Below are positions 50,874 through 61,829 of a DNA stretch of 64,000 nt, in pieces. This DNA is from Staphylococcus sp. M0911 (GTDB taxonomy: Bacteria > Bacillota > Bacilli > Staphylococcales > Staphylococcaceae), in NCBI RefSeq assembly GCF_003491325.1, contig NZ_CP022881.1, positions 682,001 through 746,000 on the forward strand. The letters run 5' to 3'. The position numbers were made by a program, and so were the translations under genes. The notes under the pieces were generated by a model. That model did no database searches, had not been told where the DNA came from, and was given only the letters and a program-made list of their open reading frames with translations. Position 1 is the first letter of the stretch. Each line of letters opens with the position of its first letter.

Positions 50874-52592
50874 ATGAAAAAGTTAATTGCCCAGATTGAG
50901 AAGGGTAAACCATTTTTTGAAAAGTTATCAAGAAACATTTATTTAAGAGCTATTCGTGATGGGTTTATTTTAGCAATGCCTGTCATCTTATTCTCAAGTT
51001 TATTCTTACTAATCGCTTTTGTACCTAATGTATTTGGATTCAAATGGGATAAAGAGATGGAAGGCATCTTGATGAAACCATATAACTATACAATGGGACT
51101 TGTAGCATTACTTGTAGCTGGTACGACAGCTAAATCACTTACAGATTCGTATAACCGTAAGCTTGAAAGTACAAACCAAATCAACTTTATTTCAACTATG
51201 CTTGCGTCAATCTGTGGTTTCTTATTCTTAGCAGCCGATCCTGCTAAAGAAGGTGGATTTTTAAATGCGTTTTTAGGAACTAAAGGATTATTAACAGCCT
51301 TTATTTCAGCATTTATCACTGTGATTGTTTATAACTTCTTTATTAAACGTGACATTACTATCAAAATGCCTAAAGAAGTACCACCGAATATTTCACAAGT
51401 ATTCAAAGATATTTTTCCATTTTCAGCAGTTATTTTAATATTATATGGTATTGATTTAACAATTAGAGCAACTATTAAAACGAATGTAGCAGAAACGGTA
51501 CTTAAAGTATTTGAACCGTTATTTACAGCAGCTAATGGTTGGATTGGAATCACAATTATCTTTGGTGCCTTTGCATTATTCTGGTTTGTAGGTATCCACG
51601 GTCCTTCTATCGTAGAACCTGCAATTGCTGCTATTACATATGCAAATATTGAAGCTAACTTTAAGTTAATTCAAGCAGGCGAACATGCTAATAATGTAAT
51701 TACATCTGGTACACAAATGTTTATCGTAACAATGGGTGGTACAGGTGCTACATTAGTTGTTCCATTTATGTTTATGTGGGTAGCTAAATCTAAACGTAAC
51801 AGAGCTATTGGTAGAGCATCTGTTGTACCAACATTCTTTGGTGTAAATGAGCCGATCTTGTTTGGTGCGCCATTAGTTTTAAACCCAGTATTCTTTATAC
51901 CTTTTGTATTAACACCAATTGTAAACGTATGGATCTTTAAATTCTTCGTTGATGTTTTAGGAATGAATAGTTTCTCAGTTAACTTACCATGGACTACACC
52001 TGCACCATTAGGTATTGTCATGGGTACGCAATTTGCACTGTTATCATTCGTGCTTGCAGTAGTATTAATCGTTGTTGATATCATTATCTATTATCCGTTC
52101 TTAAAAGTTTATGATAATGAAATTCTAGAAGAAGAAGCCGGCATTAAGGAAAGTAATAGTGAGTTACAAGATAAAGTTGCAGCTAACTTTGATACTAAAA
52201 AAGCAGATGCTATTTTAGCATCACATTCAAACAAAGGTACTGAAGCTACAACAGACTTAGCAAACAATATTAAACAACAAACAAATGTATTAGTTCTATG
52301 TGCAGGTGGAGGAACAAGTGGATTATTAGCCAATGCATTAAATAAAGCAGCTGAAGAATTTAATGTTCCTGTCAAAGCTGCAGCTGGTGGCTACGGTGCA
52401 CATATGGATATTAGGAAAGATTATCAGTTGATTATTTTAGCCCCTCAAGTGGCTTCAAACTATGAAGATATCAAACAAGACACTGACAAATTAGGTATCA
52501 AGTTAGTTAAAACTCAAGGTGTTGAGTATATTAATTTAACGCGTGATGGACAAGCAGCACTAGCATTTGTACAAAAACAATTTGAAGATTAG
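50874..52592 (+). CDS. lacE: Lactose-specific PTS enzyme IICB (LacE)
   Basis: 572 residues from the ATG at 50874; TTG at 50871 and GTG at 50862 are in frame, the latter overlapping lacF. The IIC part (to about 430) has eight to ten helices and the conserved [21 protein letters not shown] and [16 protein letters not shown] motifs; after a linker the IIB domain carries the phosphocysteine C476 in [16 protein letters not shown]. It brings lactose in as lactose 6-phosphate. Confidence 0.96.
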   Translation: MKKLIAQIEKGKPFFEKLSRNIYLRAIRDGFILAMPVILFSSLFLLIAFVPNVFGFKWDKEMEGILMKPYNYTMGLVALLVAGTTAKSLTDSYNRKLESTNQINFISTMLASICGFLFLAADPAKEGGFLNAFLGTKGLLTAFISAFITVIVYNFFIKRDITIKMPKEVPPNISQVFKDIFPFSAVILILYGIDLTIRATIKTNVAETVLKVFEPLFTAANGWIGITIIFGAFALFWFVGIHGPSIVEPAIAAITYANIEANFKLIQAGEHANNVITSGTQMFIVTMGGTGATLVVPFMFMWVAKSKRNRAIGRASVVPTFFGVNEPILFGAPLVLNPVFFIPFVLTPIVNVWIFKFFVDVLGMNSFSVNLPWTTPAPLGIVMGTQFALLSFVLAVVLIVVDIIIYYPFLKVYDNEILEEEAGIKESNSELQDKVAANFDTKKADAILASHSNKGTEATTDLANNIKQQTNVLVLCAGGGTSGLLANALNKAAEEFNVPVKAAAGGYGAHMDIRKDYQLIILAPQVASNYEDIKQDTDKLGIKLVKTQGVEYINLTRDGQAALAFVQKQFED

Positions 52593-54023
<1,431 letters not shown>

Positions 54024-54033
54024 AGTATTTTTT

Positions 54034-54068
54034 ACAAGGTGTGTCATCTTGATGCACCTTGTTTTTTA
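54034..54068 (+). terminator. lac operon terminator
   Basis: ACAAGGTG (54034-54041) with CACCTTGT (54055-54062) and six T after the stem. Confidence 0.85.
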
Positions 54069-54128
54069 TGTGCGTGATTTGAAAAAATACTATATACTGA
54101 ATGAAATATATGAAAAAGAGGTAATTTG

Positions 54129-54989
54129 ATGAAGTCAAAATGGCTACTAATGATTAGTATTTTAATCATCGCATTGATTATAGTCGCATTAGCGATAGTT
54201 GTACGTCAACAACATGCAACGAAAGTAGATACACAACATTTTAAACAATCACATACTGGTACAATATTTGTGCATGGTTATGGTGGGAGTGCAAACTCAG
54301 AAAAATATATGGTAAATCAAGCTGTAAAGCAAGGTGTAACTAATAATGTCATCACAGCTAGGGTATCTAAAAATGGAAATGTCAATTTTAAGGGGAATCT
54401 AAAAGACAATGCTGTCAATCCTATAATCAAGGTAGAGATGGAAGATAATAAAAATGGTGACACAGAACAAAACGCTAAAAATATTAAAAATGTATTAGCA
54501 AACCTTAAATCAAAATATAAGATTGAAAAGTATAATTTTGTAGGTCACTCAATGGGGAATTTATCATTTGCATACTTTATGAAAATGTATGGTACAGATA
54601 AAGACGTACCTCAATTAAATAAAGAAGTTAATATTGCTGGGACATTCAATGGCGTTTTAAATTTAAATGAAAAGGTAAATGAAATTACGGTTGATCATAA
54701 TGGTAAGCCAAGTAAAATGACTGATAATTACAAAGCATTATTATCTCTTAAAGATAGTTATAAAAATAAAGATATTAACGTATTAAATATATTTGGAGAC
54801 TTAAAAGGTGGAACACATTCTGATGGGCGTGTTTCAAATGCTTCATCTCAATCTTTAAAATATTTAATAGGAGATTCGGTGAGTAGTTATAAAGAATCTA
54901 AATATACTGGAAAGTCAGCACAACATAGCCAATTACATGAAAATAAACAAGTAGCCAATGAAATAATAGAATTTCTTTGGTCTAAATAA
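54129..54989 (+). CDS. Membrane-anchored alpha/beta hydrolase, DUF915-like
   Basis: 286 residues. One N-terminal hydrophobic helix (residues 5-25, after MKSK) acts as anchor or uncleaved signal, so the catalytic part is probably outside the cell. The oxyanion loop HGYGG is at 49-53 and the nucleophile is S141 in GHSMGN; a late H in KSAQHSQLHEN may complete the triad. Similar to the DUF915 hydrolases of Firmicutes. ATG at 54129 after AGAGG; an in-frame TTG lies directly before it. No substrate can be named. Single gene. Confidence 0.8.
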   Translation: MKSKWLLMISILIIALIIVALAIVVRQQHATKVDTQHFKQSHTGTIFVHGYGGSANSEKYMVNQAVKQGVTNNVITARVSKNGNVNFKGNLKDNAVNPIIKVEMEDNKNGDTEQNAKNIKNVLANLKSKYKIEKYNFVGHSMGNLSFAYFMKMYGTDKDVPQLNKEVNIAGTFNGVLNLNEKVNEITVDHNGKPSKMTDNYKALLSLKDSYKNKDINVLNIFGDLKGGTHSDGRVSNASSQSLKYLIGDSVSSYKESKYTGKSAQHSQLHENKQVANEIIEFLWSK

Positions 54990-54992
54990 TTA

Positions 54993-55086
54993 AAAGGTAC
55001 AATTTCCATACGTTCAAATCGAGTATTTCTTTTCATTTATAGATTGAAAGAAACGATAATGTAACTTAGTTGGATATTGTACCTTT
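54993..55086. terminator. Long branched inverted repeat between convergent genes
   Basis: AAAGGTACAAT (54993-55003) and its exact complement at 55076-55086 enclose about 72 bases that contain a second arm (TTTCTTTTCAT with ATTGAAAGAAA). Probably ends transcription of both the hydrolase and the flavin monooxygenase genes. Confidence 0.5.
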
Positions 55087-55100
55087 ATTTGTATAGTTTC

Positions 55101-56099
55101 TTATGATTCACAGTATTCCATTACTAATTCTAATAGCCTTTTTCGATTCGCTTCTCCATATACATGTGGCAAAATCATTATTTCGTCAACATTATAATCA
55201 TTTTTTAGTTGTTTCAACTGAGCATTTATTTGATAAGGTGACCCACTAATCACACGGTTTGCGTTGGATGACATCTTCTTAAGTTCTCTATCAGACCATT
55301 GTCGATTTTTAGCTGTATCAATTGAAGGATAAGATTTAGGTTGATTAGCATAAAAAATCCGTATTAACCATAAATGAAAGGCATTTAGTAATTGATTAGT
55401 TTTGTCTTGATTTTCTGCGGTAATGACAAAGGTTGCTAATATAACATATGGTTTTACTTGTTCCCCATAGTGTTGATATATAGTAGATTTATACGTTTTA
55501 ATAGCCGCTTGAAGGTGATGTGATGCTTGACCCATCTGTGCTATGACAAAAGGCAATCCTTTTCTACCTGCTAGTTTCGCACTTCGTTCACTCATTCCAA
55601 GTATAAACATATCAGGATAACTATCTATTTGTGGGGTTGCAATTAAAGTTTGAAATCGATGTGGTTTAGTAACATCATCAGTAAAATATTTTTGTAAGTC
55701 ATTTAATTGAGTTTCGAATTGTAGTGGTTGATTTTTATTTTCGTTCAATGCTGCAAAAACATTTGGATAGCTTTTAGAGCGACCTAAAGCCAAATCTACA
55801 CGTTTTGGATGTCGTGCTTCCATAATTTTAAACTGTTCTGCTACTTTATATGGACTATAGTGTGGCATCATGATACCACCGCTTCCAATACGTATATGAT
55901 TCGTTTGTTCTAACAGAGACATCATAATCATCTCTGGTGCACTTGATGCTACTGATAAAACTTGGTGATGTTCTGCTACCCAATATCTTTCATATCCCAA
56001 CTGTTCTGCAAGTTGTGCTAATTCGATACTATGATTCAGTGCATCAGAAGCATTTCTATTTTCAAAAATAGGCACGTAATCTAAAATACTTAGTTTCAT
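55101..56099 (-). CDS. Luciferase-like (LLM class) flavin-dependent oxidoreductase
   Basis: 332 residues. MKLSILDYVPIFENRNASDA at the start, AEHHQVLSVASSAPEM and RIGSGGIMMPHYSPYKVAEQF are characteristic of the bacterial-luciferase family subgroup that uses FMNH2. I start at 56099 to give this family N-terminus; the open frame runs another ten codons. GGAG lies 12 bases upstream, a slightly long spacing. Substrate unknown; the family includes monooxygenases of alkanes, sulfonates and heterocycles. Confidence 0.8.
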   Translation of the reverse strand: MKLSILDYVPIFENRNASDALNHSIELAQLAEQLGYERYWVAEHHQVLSVASSAPEMIMMSLLEQTNHIRIGSGGIMMPHYSPYKVAEQFKIMEARHPKRVDLALGRSKSYPNVFAALNENKNQPLQFETQLNDLQKYFTDDVTKPHRFQTLIATPQIDSYPDMFILGMSERSAKLAGRKGLPFVIAQMGQASHHLQAAIKTYKSTIYQHYGEQVKPYVILATFVITAENQDKTNQLLNAFHLWLIRIFYANQPKSYPSIDTAKNRQWSDRELKKMSSNANRVISGSPYQINAQLKQLKNDYNVDEIMILPHVYGEANRKRLLELVMEYCES

Positions 56100-56224
56100 A
56101 ATTGAATGCATCTCCAATTTTGATCTCATTTATTGATTCATATTATACAGTTCAGACGAAATGATTGCGACATCTTGAACTGAGGTATTATGGTAGTATT
56201 AATAAATTGAAAAAGGATGATTCG

Positions 56225-57232
56225 ATGAATAATGAACAAATTATTTTTAATAAATATCCTGATGGTATGCCACAGGACGATACATTTAAATACGAAGAAA
56301 TAGAAACTAAAGATCCACAGAGTGGTGAGATACAATTAAAAACATTGTATATTTCAGTTGATCCGTATATGCGAGGTAGAATGTCACAAGGTGACTCCTA
56401 TGTTCAACCATTTGAAGTAGGACAACCAATTATAAGTCATATCGTTGCTCAAGTAACTACTTCAGAAGCGGATGGTTTCCAAGAAGGCGATATCGTTACA
56501 TGTATGCTACCTTGGAAAAAATATAATACAGTTACTAGTGACAAAGTTAATGTTGTGCCATCTACAGAAGTACCACTTGAATTGTATTTAAGTGTACTAG
56601 GTATGCCAGGCCAAACAGCTTATCATGGTTTATTAGATATTGGACGTCCACAAGAAGGTGAAACAGTTGTTGTTTCAGCAGCTTCAGGTGCCGTAGGTTC
56701 TGTGGTAGGTCAAATTGCTAAGATCAAAGGATGTCGTGTGGTAGGCATCGCTGGTGGACCTGATAAAGTCAATTATTTAACTGATACATTAGGTTTTGAT
56801 GCCGGTATTGATTACAAAGATGAGTATTTCGCTGAGAATTTAGCACAAGCATTACCAGATGGCGTGGATGTATATTATGAAAATGTTGGTGGAGCTATTG
56901 CAGATGAAGTATTTAAACATCTTAATCGCTTTGCACGTGTGCCTGTGTGTGGTGCTATTTCTTCATATAATCATCCTGAAGACGACATTGGTCCAAGAAT
57001 ACAAGGCACGTTAGTTAAAAAACAAGCTATGATGAGAGGTTTCTTGGTAGCCGAATTTGCAAATGATTTTAAAAATGCGAGTGAAGCATTAGCAGAATGG
57101 GTTCGTGAAGATAAAATAAAAACGCAAACAACTGTGGCTAAAGGGTTTGACAAAGTACCAGAAGCATTTAGAAATCTTTTTACAGGTGACAATTTTGGGA
57201 AGCAAGTGATTAAAGTAGCAGACCCTGAATAA
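56225..57232 (+). CDS. NADP-dependent medium-chain oxidoreductase (leukotriene B4 dehydrogenase-like)
   Basis: 335 residues of the zinc-free MDR type that reduces alpha,beta-unsaturated aldehydes and ketones. SVDPYMRGRMSQGDSYVQPF and the NADP Rossmann loop AASGAVGSVVGQIAK, then VYYENVGG and VPVCGAISSYN, match the PTGR/YncB-CurA group. No zinc-ligand cysteines are present. Start at 56225 after AAAGGATGATTCG; the open frame begins 60 bases earlier without a site. A second MDR gene follows after 62 bases on the same strand. Confidence 0.83.
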   Translation: MNNEQIIFNKYPDGMPQDDTFKYEEIETKDPQSGEIQLKTLYISVDPYMRGRMSQGDSYVQPFEVGQPIISHIVAQVTTSEADGFQEGDIVTCMLPWKKYNTVTSDKVNVVPSTEVPLELYLSVLGMPGQTAYHGLLDIGRPQEGETVVVSAASGAVGSVVGQIAKIKGCRVVGIAGGPDKVNYLTDTLGFDAGIDYKDEYFAENLAQALPDGVDVYYENVGGAIADEVFKHLNRFARVPVCGAISSYNHPEDDIGPRIQGTLVKKQAMMRGFLVAEFANDFKNASEALAEWVREDKIKTQTTVAKGFDKVPEAFRNLFTGDNFGKQVIKVADPE

Positions 57233-57294
57233 AAAAGTATATATTAATAACGAGGTAGATCGTTTAATTTAAACCAATTTGAGGTGATTGCAGC

Positions 57295-58302
57295 ATGAAA
57301 GCATTAGGATTTGAACAACCATTTAACTTAGGTGAAGGGAACCACTTTAAAGCATATGACATAGACCTACCACAACCTAGGGACACTGAAATTTTAGTGA
57401 AAGTAAATAGTATTAGTGTAAATCCCGTCGACACTAAACAAAGGCAATTGCCAGTATCTCATTCACCAAGAATTTTAGGATTTGATGCTGTTGGTATAGT
57501 TGAATCAATTGGAAAGAATGTGTCTATGTTTAAAGAAGGAGATAGAGTGTTTTATTCAGGTTCACCTATCCAACATGGTTCAAATGCTGAATATCAATTA
57601 ATAGATGAACAGTTAGTCGCTCATGCACCTGAAAATGTTTCAGATGAACAAGCAGCGAGTTTACCATTAACTGGAATTACCGCATCAGAAACTTTGTTTG
57701 ATTGCTTCAATATTTCAGAACGTTCAAAAGACAATGAAGGTAAATCTATATTAATTATTAATGGTGCTGGTGGTGTAGGTAGTATTGCAACACAAATTGC
57801 ACATCACTATGGTTTACAAGTCATTACAACTGCGTCTAGAGATGAAACAAAGAAATGGTGTTACGACATGGGGGCAGACATTGTAATCAATCATAAAAAA
57901 GATTTAAAACAGCAATTATCTCAACAAGGCATTGAAGAAGTGGATTATATATTCTGTACTTTTAATACGGATATGTATTATGAAACGATGATTGATTTAA
58001 TAAGACCAAGAGGACATATTGCGACAATTGTAGCTTTTAATGAAAAACAAGATTTAAATCTACTTAAGTCAAAAAGTATTTCATTTTCTCATGAGTTTAT
58101 GTTTGCGAGACCTGTTCATCAAACTAGAGATATGATTAAGCATCATGATTACTTAAAAGATATTGCAATAAAAATAGAGCAGGGTGTCTATCAACCTACA
58201 ACTACTAAGGTGATTGAAGGTTTAACAGTAGACAATCTTTATAAGGCACACCAAATATTAGAAAGTCATACAATGATAGGTAAGTTAGTAATCAACATTT
58301 AA
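57295..58302 (+). CDS. Zinc-type alcohol dehydrogenase-like protein (quinone oxidoreductase family)
   Basis: 335 residues. MDR fold with [27 protein letters not shown] and the coenzyme loop [20 protein letters not shown]. Despite the family name, the usual catalytic Cys and structural zinc cysteines are missing, so it is likely a quinone or enone reductase. GAGGTGATTGC precedes the ATG. Probably co-transcribed with the preceding MDR gene, and a strong terminator lies 130 bases after its stop. Confidence 0.8.
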   Translation: MKALGFEQPFNLGEGNHFKAYDIDLPQPRDTEILVKVNSISVNPVDTKQRQLPVSHSPRILGFDAVGIVESIGKNVSMFKEGDRVFYSGSPIQHGSNAEYQLIDEQLVAHAPENVSDEQAASLPLTGITASETLFDCFNISERSKDNEGKSILIINGAGGVGSIATQIAHHYGLQVITTASRDETKKWCYDMGADIVINHKKDLKQQLSQQGIEEVDYIFCTFNTDMYYETMIDLIRPRGHIATIVAFNEKQDLNLLKSKSISFSHEFMFARPVHQTRDMIKHHDYLKDIAIKIEQGVYQPTTTKVIEGLTVDNLYKAHQILESHTMIGKLVINI

Positions 58303-58431
58303 TTATTTATGGGAAGTTATTTCGAAAAATTGAATCATAGAGTAAGAAGCAATTTAATTAGGACGAAATGAATAGATATTAAACGTCGAATTAACTGGAA
58401 TTATTAAGCAACAAAATAGGTATATATGATT

Positions 58432-58463
58432 AAAACCTGAGACATCGTGTCTCAGGTTTTTTA
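58432..58463 (+). terminator. Terminator after the oxidoreductase pair
   Basis: AAAACCTGAGACA (58432-58444) and its exact complement at 58448-58460 with a 3-base loop and T tail. Confidence 0.88.
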
Positions 58464-58539
58464 ATTTATCTATAGATCAATCTAAATTTAACAAATTATT
58501 AAAATATTAATTGATACAAATTGAAAATAAATAAAATAT

Positions 58540-58564
58540 GATTGGGAGTAAGTAGCTAGGGTAT
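58540..58564 (+). promoter_or_regulatory. Candidate sigma-B promoter of opuD2
   Basis: GATTGG (58540-58545), 13-base spacer and GGGTAT (58559-58564). The -10 box is perfect for sigma-B; the -35 box fits GWTT only in its first four positions. It ends 34 bases before the coding start. Confidence 0.55.
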
Positions 58565-58598
58565 ATGAAAGATATAAAAAAGGGGGAGTGTTTTACAT

Positions 58599-60161
58599 AT
58601 GAAGGATAAATCTATTAGCATCGTATTTTGGGTTGCATTATCCATTTGTACACTATTTGTTATTTATGGTGCAATATTACCAAAACAATTAGAAACCGTT
58701 ACTAAAAATATTACTTCATTTATAGCGGTTAACTTTTCATGGTATTACCTATTATTAGTGCTACTAATCTTAATAGTATGTGTGTATTTACTATTTTCTA
58801 GGTATGCATCAATTACTTTAGGTAAAGAAGGTGAAGATCCAGAGTTCTCATTACCATCATGGTTTGCAATGTTATTCAGTGCTGGTATGGGAATTGGTTT
58901 AGTATTTTGGACAACAGCTGAACCTATTAGTCATGCTTTTAAACTAACACCTTTGCATAAAGCAGGTACACAAACTGCAATCAACGATGCCATGCAATTT
59001 TCATTTTTCCATTGGGGTATTCATGCATGGGCAGTATATGGCATTGTTGCACTAGTCTTTGCTTATTTTAGCTTTCATAAAGGCTATCCAGGTTTAGTAA
59101 GTGCAACTCTAGTCCCAATATTTGGAGAAAAGGCCATGAAAGGTCCTATAGGAGGTGCCATTGACGTATTAGCGGTGATCGCTACTGTAACAGGCGTAGC
59201 TGCGACATTAGGTTTTGGTGCTTTACAAATTAATGAAGGACTTCATTTTCTATTTCATCTACCAAATAATTTTGGTACACAAGTGGTCTTAATTGTGATT
59301 GCAACAGTTTTATTTACTTGGTCTGCCTGGTCAGGTATCGATAAAGGTATTAAAACACTAAGTAACATTAATATGGCGTTAGCGTTTATTGTATTAGTTG
59401 GTTTATTTATTGTGGGTCCAACACTTTATATTTTAAATACGTTTACGAACGGATTAGGTAATTATATAGCCAATTTCTTTAGTATGAGTTTAAGAATCCC
59501 ATCAAGTCATCAAAAATTCCAATGGTTACAAAATTGGACGACCTTTTATTGGGCATGGTGGGTATCCTGGGCACCATTTGTAGGAATATTTATTGCACGT
59601 GTTTCAAGAGGTCGTACTATTAAAGAATTTATTTTGGGCGTATTGTTTGTCCCAGCATTAGTTTGCTTTATATTCTTTGCTGTTTTCGGTGCATCTGCAA
59701 TGTATTTGCAAGACAATAAAATTGCTAACATTGCAAAAGAAGCAACTGAAACTGCTACATTTGCCACACTAGAACATTATCCACTTGGATTTATTTTAAG
59801 TATTATTACGTTAATCGTAATTATGATTTTCTTTGTTACATCTGCAGATTCAGCGACTTACGTATTAGGAATGCTCAGTTCACAAGGCGATATTAATCCA
59901 TCTTCAATTGTAAAGGTCAGTTGGGGAATCATTATGGCTTTATTTGCCATTATCATGATTTATACAGGTGGAACACAAGCAATACAGAACTTACTTATTA
60001 TAGCAGCGTTGCCGTTTTCAATTGTCATTATTTTAATGATATGGTCATTATTTAAATCACTAGGTGAAGAAAAACCACGACCAAGTAATAAAATATTAGT
60101 CAAAGATAGAGATTCCGTTGTATTAGAATATAAAAGTTCGAAAGATAAAAAAAGTTTTTAG
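58599..60161 (+). CDS. opuD2: BCCT-family glycine betaine/carnitine/choline transporter
   Basis: 520 residues, twelve predicted helices. GMGIGLVFWTTAEPISHAF is the substrate and sodium-binding unwound helix, and TTFYWAWWVSWAPFVGIFIARVSRG is the conserved tryptophan-rich signature. It imports osmoprotectants against osmotic stress. Its position just before amaP-asp23 is the one I recall for opuD2 in S. aureus. GGGGGAG precedes the ATG. A candidate sigma-B promoter supports stress induction. The exact substrate preference cannot be inferred. Confidence 0.88.
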   Translation: MKDKSISIVFWVALSICTLFVIYGAILPKQLETVTKNITSFIAVNFSWYYLLLVLLILIVCVYLLFSRYASITLGKEGEDPEFSLPSWFAMLFSAGMGIGLVFWTTAEPISHAFKLTPLHKAGTQTAINDAMQFSFFHWGIHAWAVYGIVALVFAYFSFHKGYPGLVSATLVPIFGEKAMKGPIGGAIDVLAVIATVTGVAATLGFGALQINEGLHFLFHLPNNFGTQVVLIVIATVLFTWSAWSGIDKGIKTLSNINMALAFIVLVGLFIVGPTLYILNTFTNGLGNYIANFFSMSLRIPSSHQKFQWLQNWTTFYWAWWVSWAPFVGIFIARVSRGRTIKEFILGVLFVPALVCFIFFAVFGASAMYLQDNKIANIAKEATETATFATLEHYPLGFILSIITLIVIMIFFVTSADSATYVLGMLSSQGDINPSSIVKVSWGIIMALFAIIMIYTGGTQAIQNLLIIAALPFSIVIILMIWSLFKSLGEEKPRPSNKILVKDRDSVVLEYKSSKDKKSF

Positions 60162-60263
60162 ATTTTTTAAAATAAATGTTTTCGATTGCAATTAAATGGG
60201 AATAAACCATATAAGTAGTACTTAATTAAATATAAAAACTGATTATTAAATTTTAAATTATTG

Positions 60264-60289
60264 GTTTTGATTTATTTATAATAGGGTAC
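60264..60289 (+). promoter_or_regulatory. Candidate sigma-B promoter of amaP-asp23
   Basis: GTTTTG (60264-60269), 14-base spacer and GGGTAC (60284-60289), close to the GTTTAA-GGGTAT consensus. The asp23 operon is a classic sigma-B target in S. aureus. Confidence 0.65.
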
Positions 60290-60343
60290 TCATTTTGTGT
60301 GATACTAAAAAATATAATACTAATTGAGGAGGTGTCATACGAG

Positions 60344-60880
60344 GTGAAAAGACTTAAAAACTTTATCCTTGGCCTACTTATTGTAGTCATCGTTGGTTTC
60401 CTATTGTTTATGTATATTAAAGATAGTCGTATTTCTCAATACCAAGATTACTTCTTACAATTCAATTGGTTCCAACCACTATTGATTGGCCTAGCAGGAT
60501 TGCTAATATTAATTGGTTTAATATTAGTACTAAGCATATTTAAACCTACGTATAGAAAACCTGGATTGTACAAAGAATTTGACGATGGTCATGTCTATGT
60601 ATCAAGAAAAGCCGTTGAGAAAACAGTTTATGACACGATCGCTAAATATGATCAAGTTAGACAACCTAACGTTGTTACTAAAATGTACAACAAGAAGAAA
60701 AAATCATTTATTGATATTAAGGCAGATTACTTTGTTCCAAACAATGTTCAAGCAACATCATTAACAGAAAGTATTCGTGCTGATATTAAACAAAATGTTG
60801 AACACTTTACTGAAATGCCGGTAAGAAAATTAGAAGTAAACGTCAAAGATCAGAAAACTTCTGGTCCAAGAGTGTTGTAA
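60344..60880 (+). CDS. amaP: Asp23-anchoring membrane protein AmaP
   Basis: 178 residues with two membrane helices (about 6-26 and 43-65) and a cytoplasmic alkaline-shock-like domain behind them (VSRKAVEKTVYDTI... RADIKQNVEHFTEMPVRKLEVNVKD). It holds Asp23 at the membrane in S. aureus. I start with GTG at 60344, nine bases after GGAGGTG; the upstream open frame (from 60299) would place the ribosome site inside the gene. Confidence 0.88.
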   Translation: MKRLKNFILGLLIVVIVGFLLFMYIKDSRISQYQDYFLQFNWFQPLLIGLAGLLILIGLILVLSIFKPTYRKPGLYKEFDDGHVYVSRKAVEKTVYDTIAKYDQVRQPNVVTKMYNKKKKSFIDIKADYFVPNNVQATSLTESIRADIKQNVEHFTEMPVRKLEVNVKDQKTSGPRVL

Positions 60881-60892
60881 GGGAGGGATATC

Positions 60893-61132
60893 ATGGCTAA
60901 TAATAATAACCAAAATGGACAAGACTCTACGCAACAACTTATTAACATATTGAAAACTTTCAAATGGAGAATCATCGGATTTTTAGCATTTTTACTTATA
61001 GCTATATTATTCCTAACTTTAGGTTTCTGGAAAACCATTTTAATTATTGTTTTATGTTTAATAGGAATTGGAATTGGGTATATTAAAGACCGTACACAAG
61101 ACTTTTTGAATTTTCTAAATAGATGGAGTTAA
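60893..61132 (+). CDS. DUF2273 small membrane protein of the asp23 operon
   Basis: 79 residues: a polar start rich in Asn/Gln (MANNNNQNGQDSTQQ), one or two hydrophobic helices (27-45 and 47-64) and a short charged tail (KDRTQDFLNFLNRWS). DUF2273 proteins sit between amaP and asp23 in Firmicutes. Starts 12 bases after amaP with AGGGAGGG. Function unknown, presumably part of the same membrane assembly. Confidence 0.85.
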   Translation: MANNNNQNGQDSTQQLINILKTFKWRIIGFLAFLLIAILFLTLGFWKTILIIVLCLIGIGIGYIKDRTQDFLNFLNRWS

Positions 61133-61215
61133 TTTAACTTTAATTTCTAAGATGTTCATTGAAAGTTTTAAAAAGATTAAAGAATAATAATTTTATTTAA
61201 AAAGGAGAATGCAAA

Positions 61216-61737
61216 ATGGCAGTAGATAACAATAAAGCAAAACAAGCGTATGATAACCAAACAGGTGTTAACGAAAAAGAAAGACAAGAACAACAAAAAC
61301 AACAGCAACAACAAGAAAATCAACAACCTCAATTTGAAAACAAATTAACTTTCTCTGATGAAGTTGTTGAAAAAATTGCTGGTATCGCAGCTCGCGAAGT
61401 TAAAGGTATCTTAGATATGAAAGGCGGCTTCACTGATAGCTTTACTAATGCTTTCTCAAGCGGTAACAATGTAACTACAGGTGTTTCTGTTGAAGTTGGA
61501 GAAAAACAAGCTGCAATCGACTTAAAAGTTATTTTAGAATATGGTGAATCTGCACCAAAAATCTTCCGTAAAGTAACTGACTTAGTTAAAGAACAAGTGA
61601 AATATATCACTGGTTTAGAAGTTGTAGAAGTTAACATGCAAGTTGATGATGTTATGACTAAAAAAGAATGGCAACAAAAACATGAAAAAGAAAACAACCA
61701 AAACAACAACAATAATGAAAGACAAGGTTTACAATAA
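61216..61737 (+). CDS. asp23: Alkaline shock protein 23
   Basis: 173 residues. After a Q/N-rich disordered start (residues 1-35) comes the Asp23/Gls24 domain: [54 protein letters not shown] and [13 protein letters not shown]. The tail is again asparagine-rich. Abundant, membrane-associated cell-envelope stress protein in S. aureus, induced by sigma-B. AAAAGGAG precedes the ATG; the gene is 83 bases after DUF2273 with no clear extra promoter. Confidence 0.96.
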   Translation: MAVDNNKAKQAYDNQTGVNEKERQEQQKQQQQQENQQPQFENKLTFSDEVVEKIAGIAAREVKGILDMKGGFTDSFTNAFSSGNNVTTGVSVEVGEKQAAIDLKVILEYGESAPKIFRKVTDLVKEQVKYITGLEVVEVNMQVDDVMTKKEWQQKHEKENNQNNNNNERQGLQ

Positions 61738-61771
61738 TCTGTCCATTTAGTTATTTAGTTTTATAATTAAG

Positions 61772-61811
61772 AAACCGTGAGATACTTTAAAGCGTATCTC
61801 ACGGATTTTTT
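61772..61811 (+). terminator. asp23 terminator
   Basis: CCGTGAGATAC (61775-61785) and GTATCTCACGG (61794-61804), 11 bp, followed by a T run. Confidence 0.88.
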
Positions 61812-61829
61812 ATGTCTTATTATCATGTA

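Noticed and set aside
51671..52084. 137-codon open frame antisense to lacE
   Set aside because: Same reason; lacE is complete and clearly coding.
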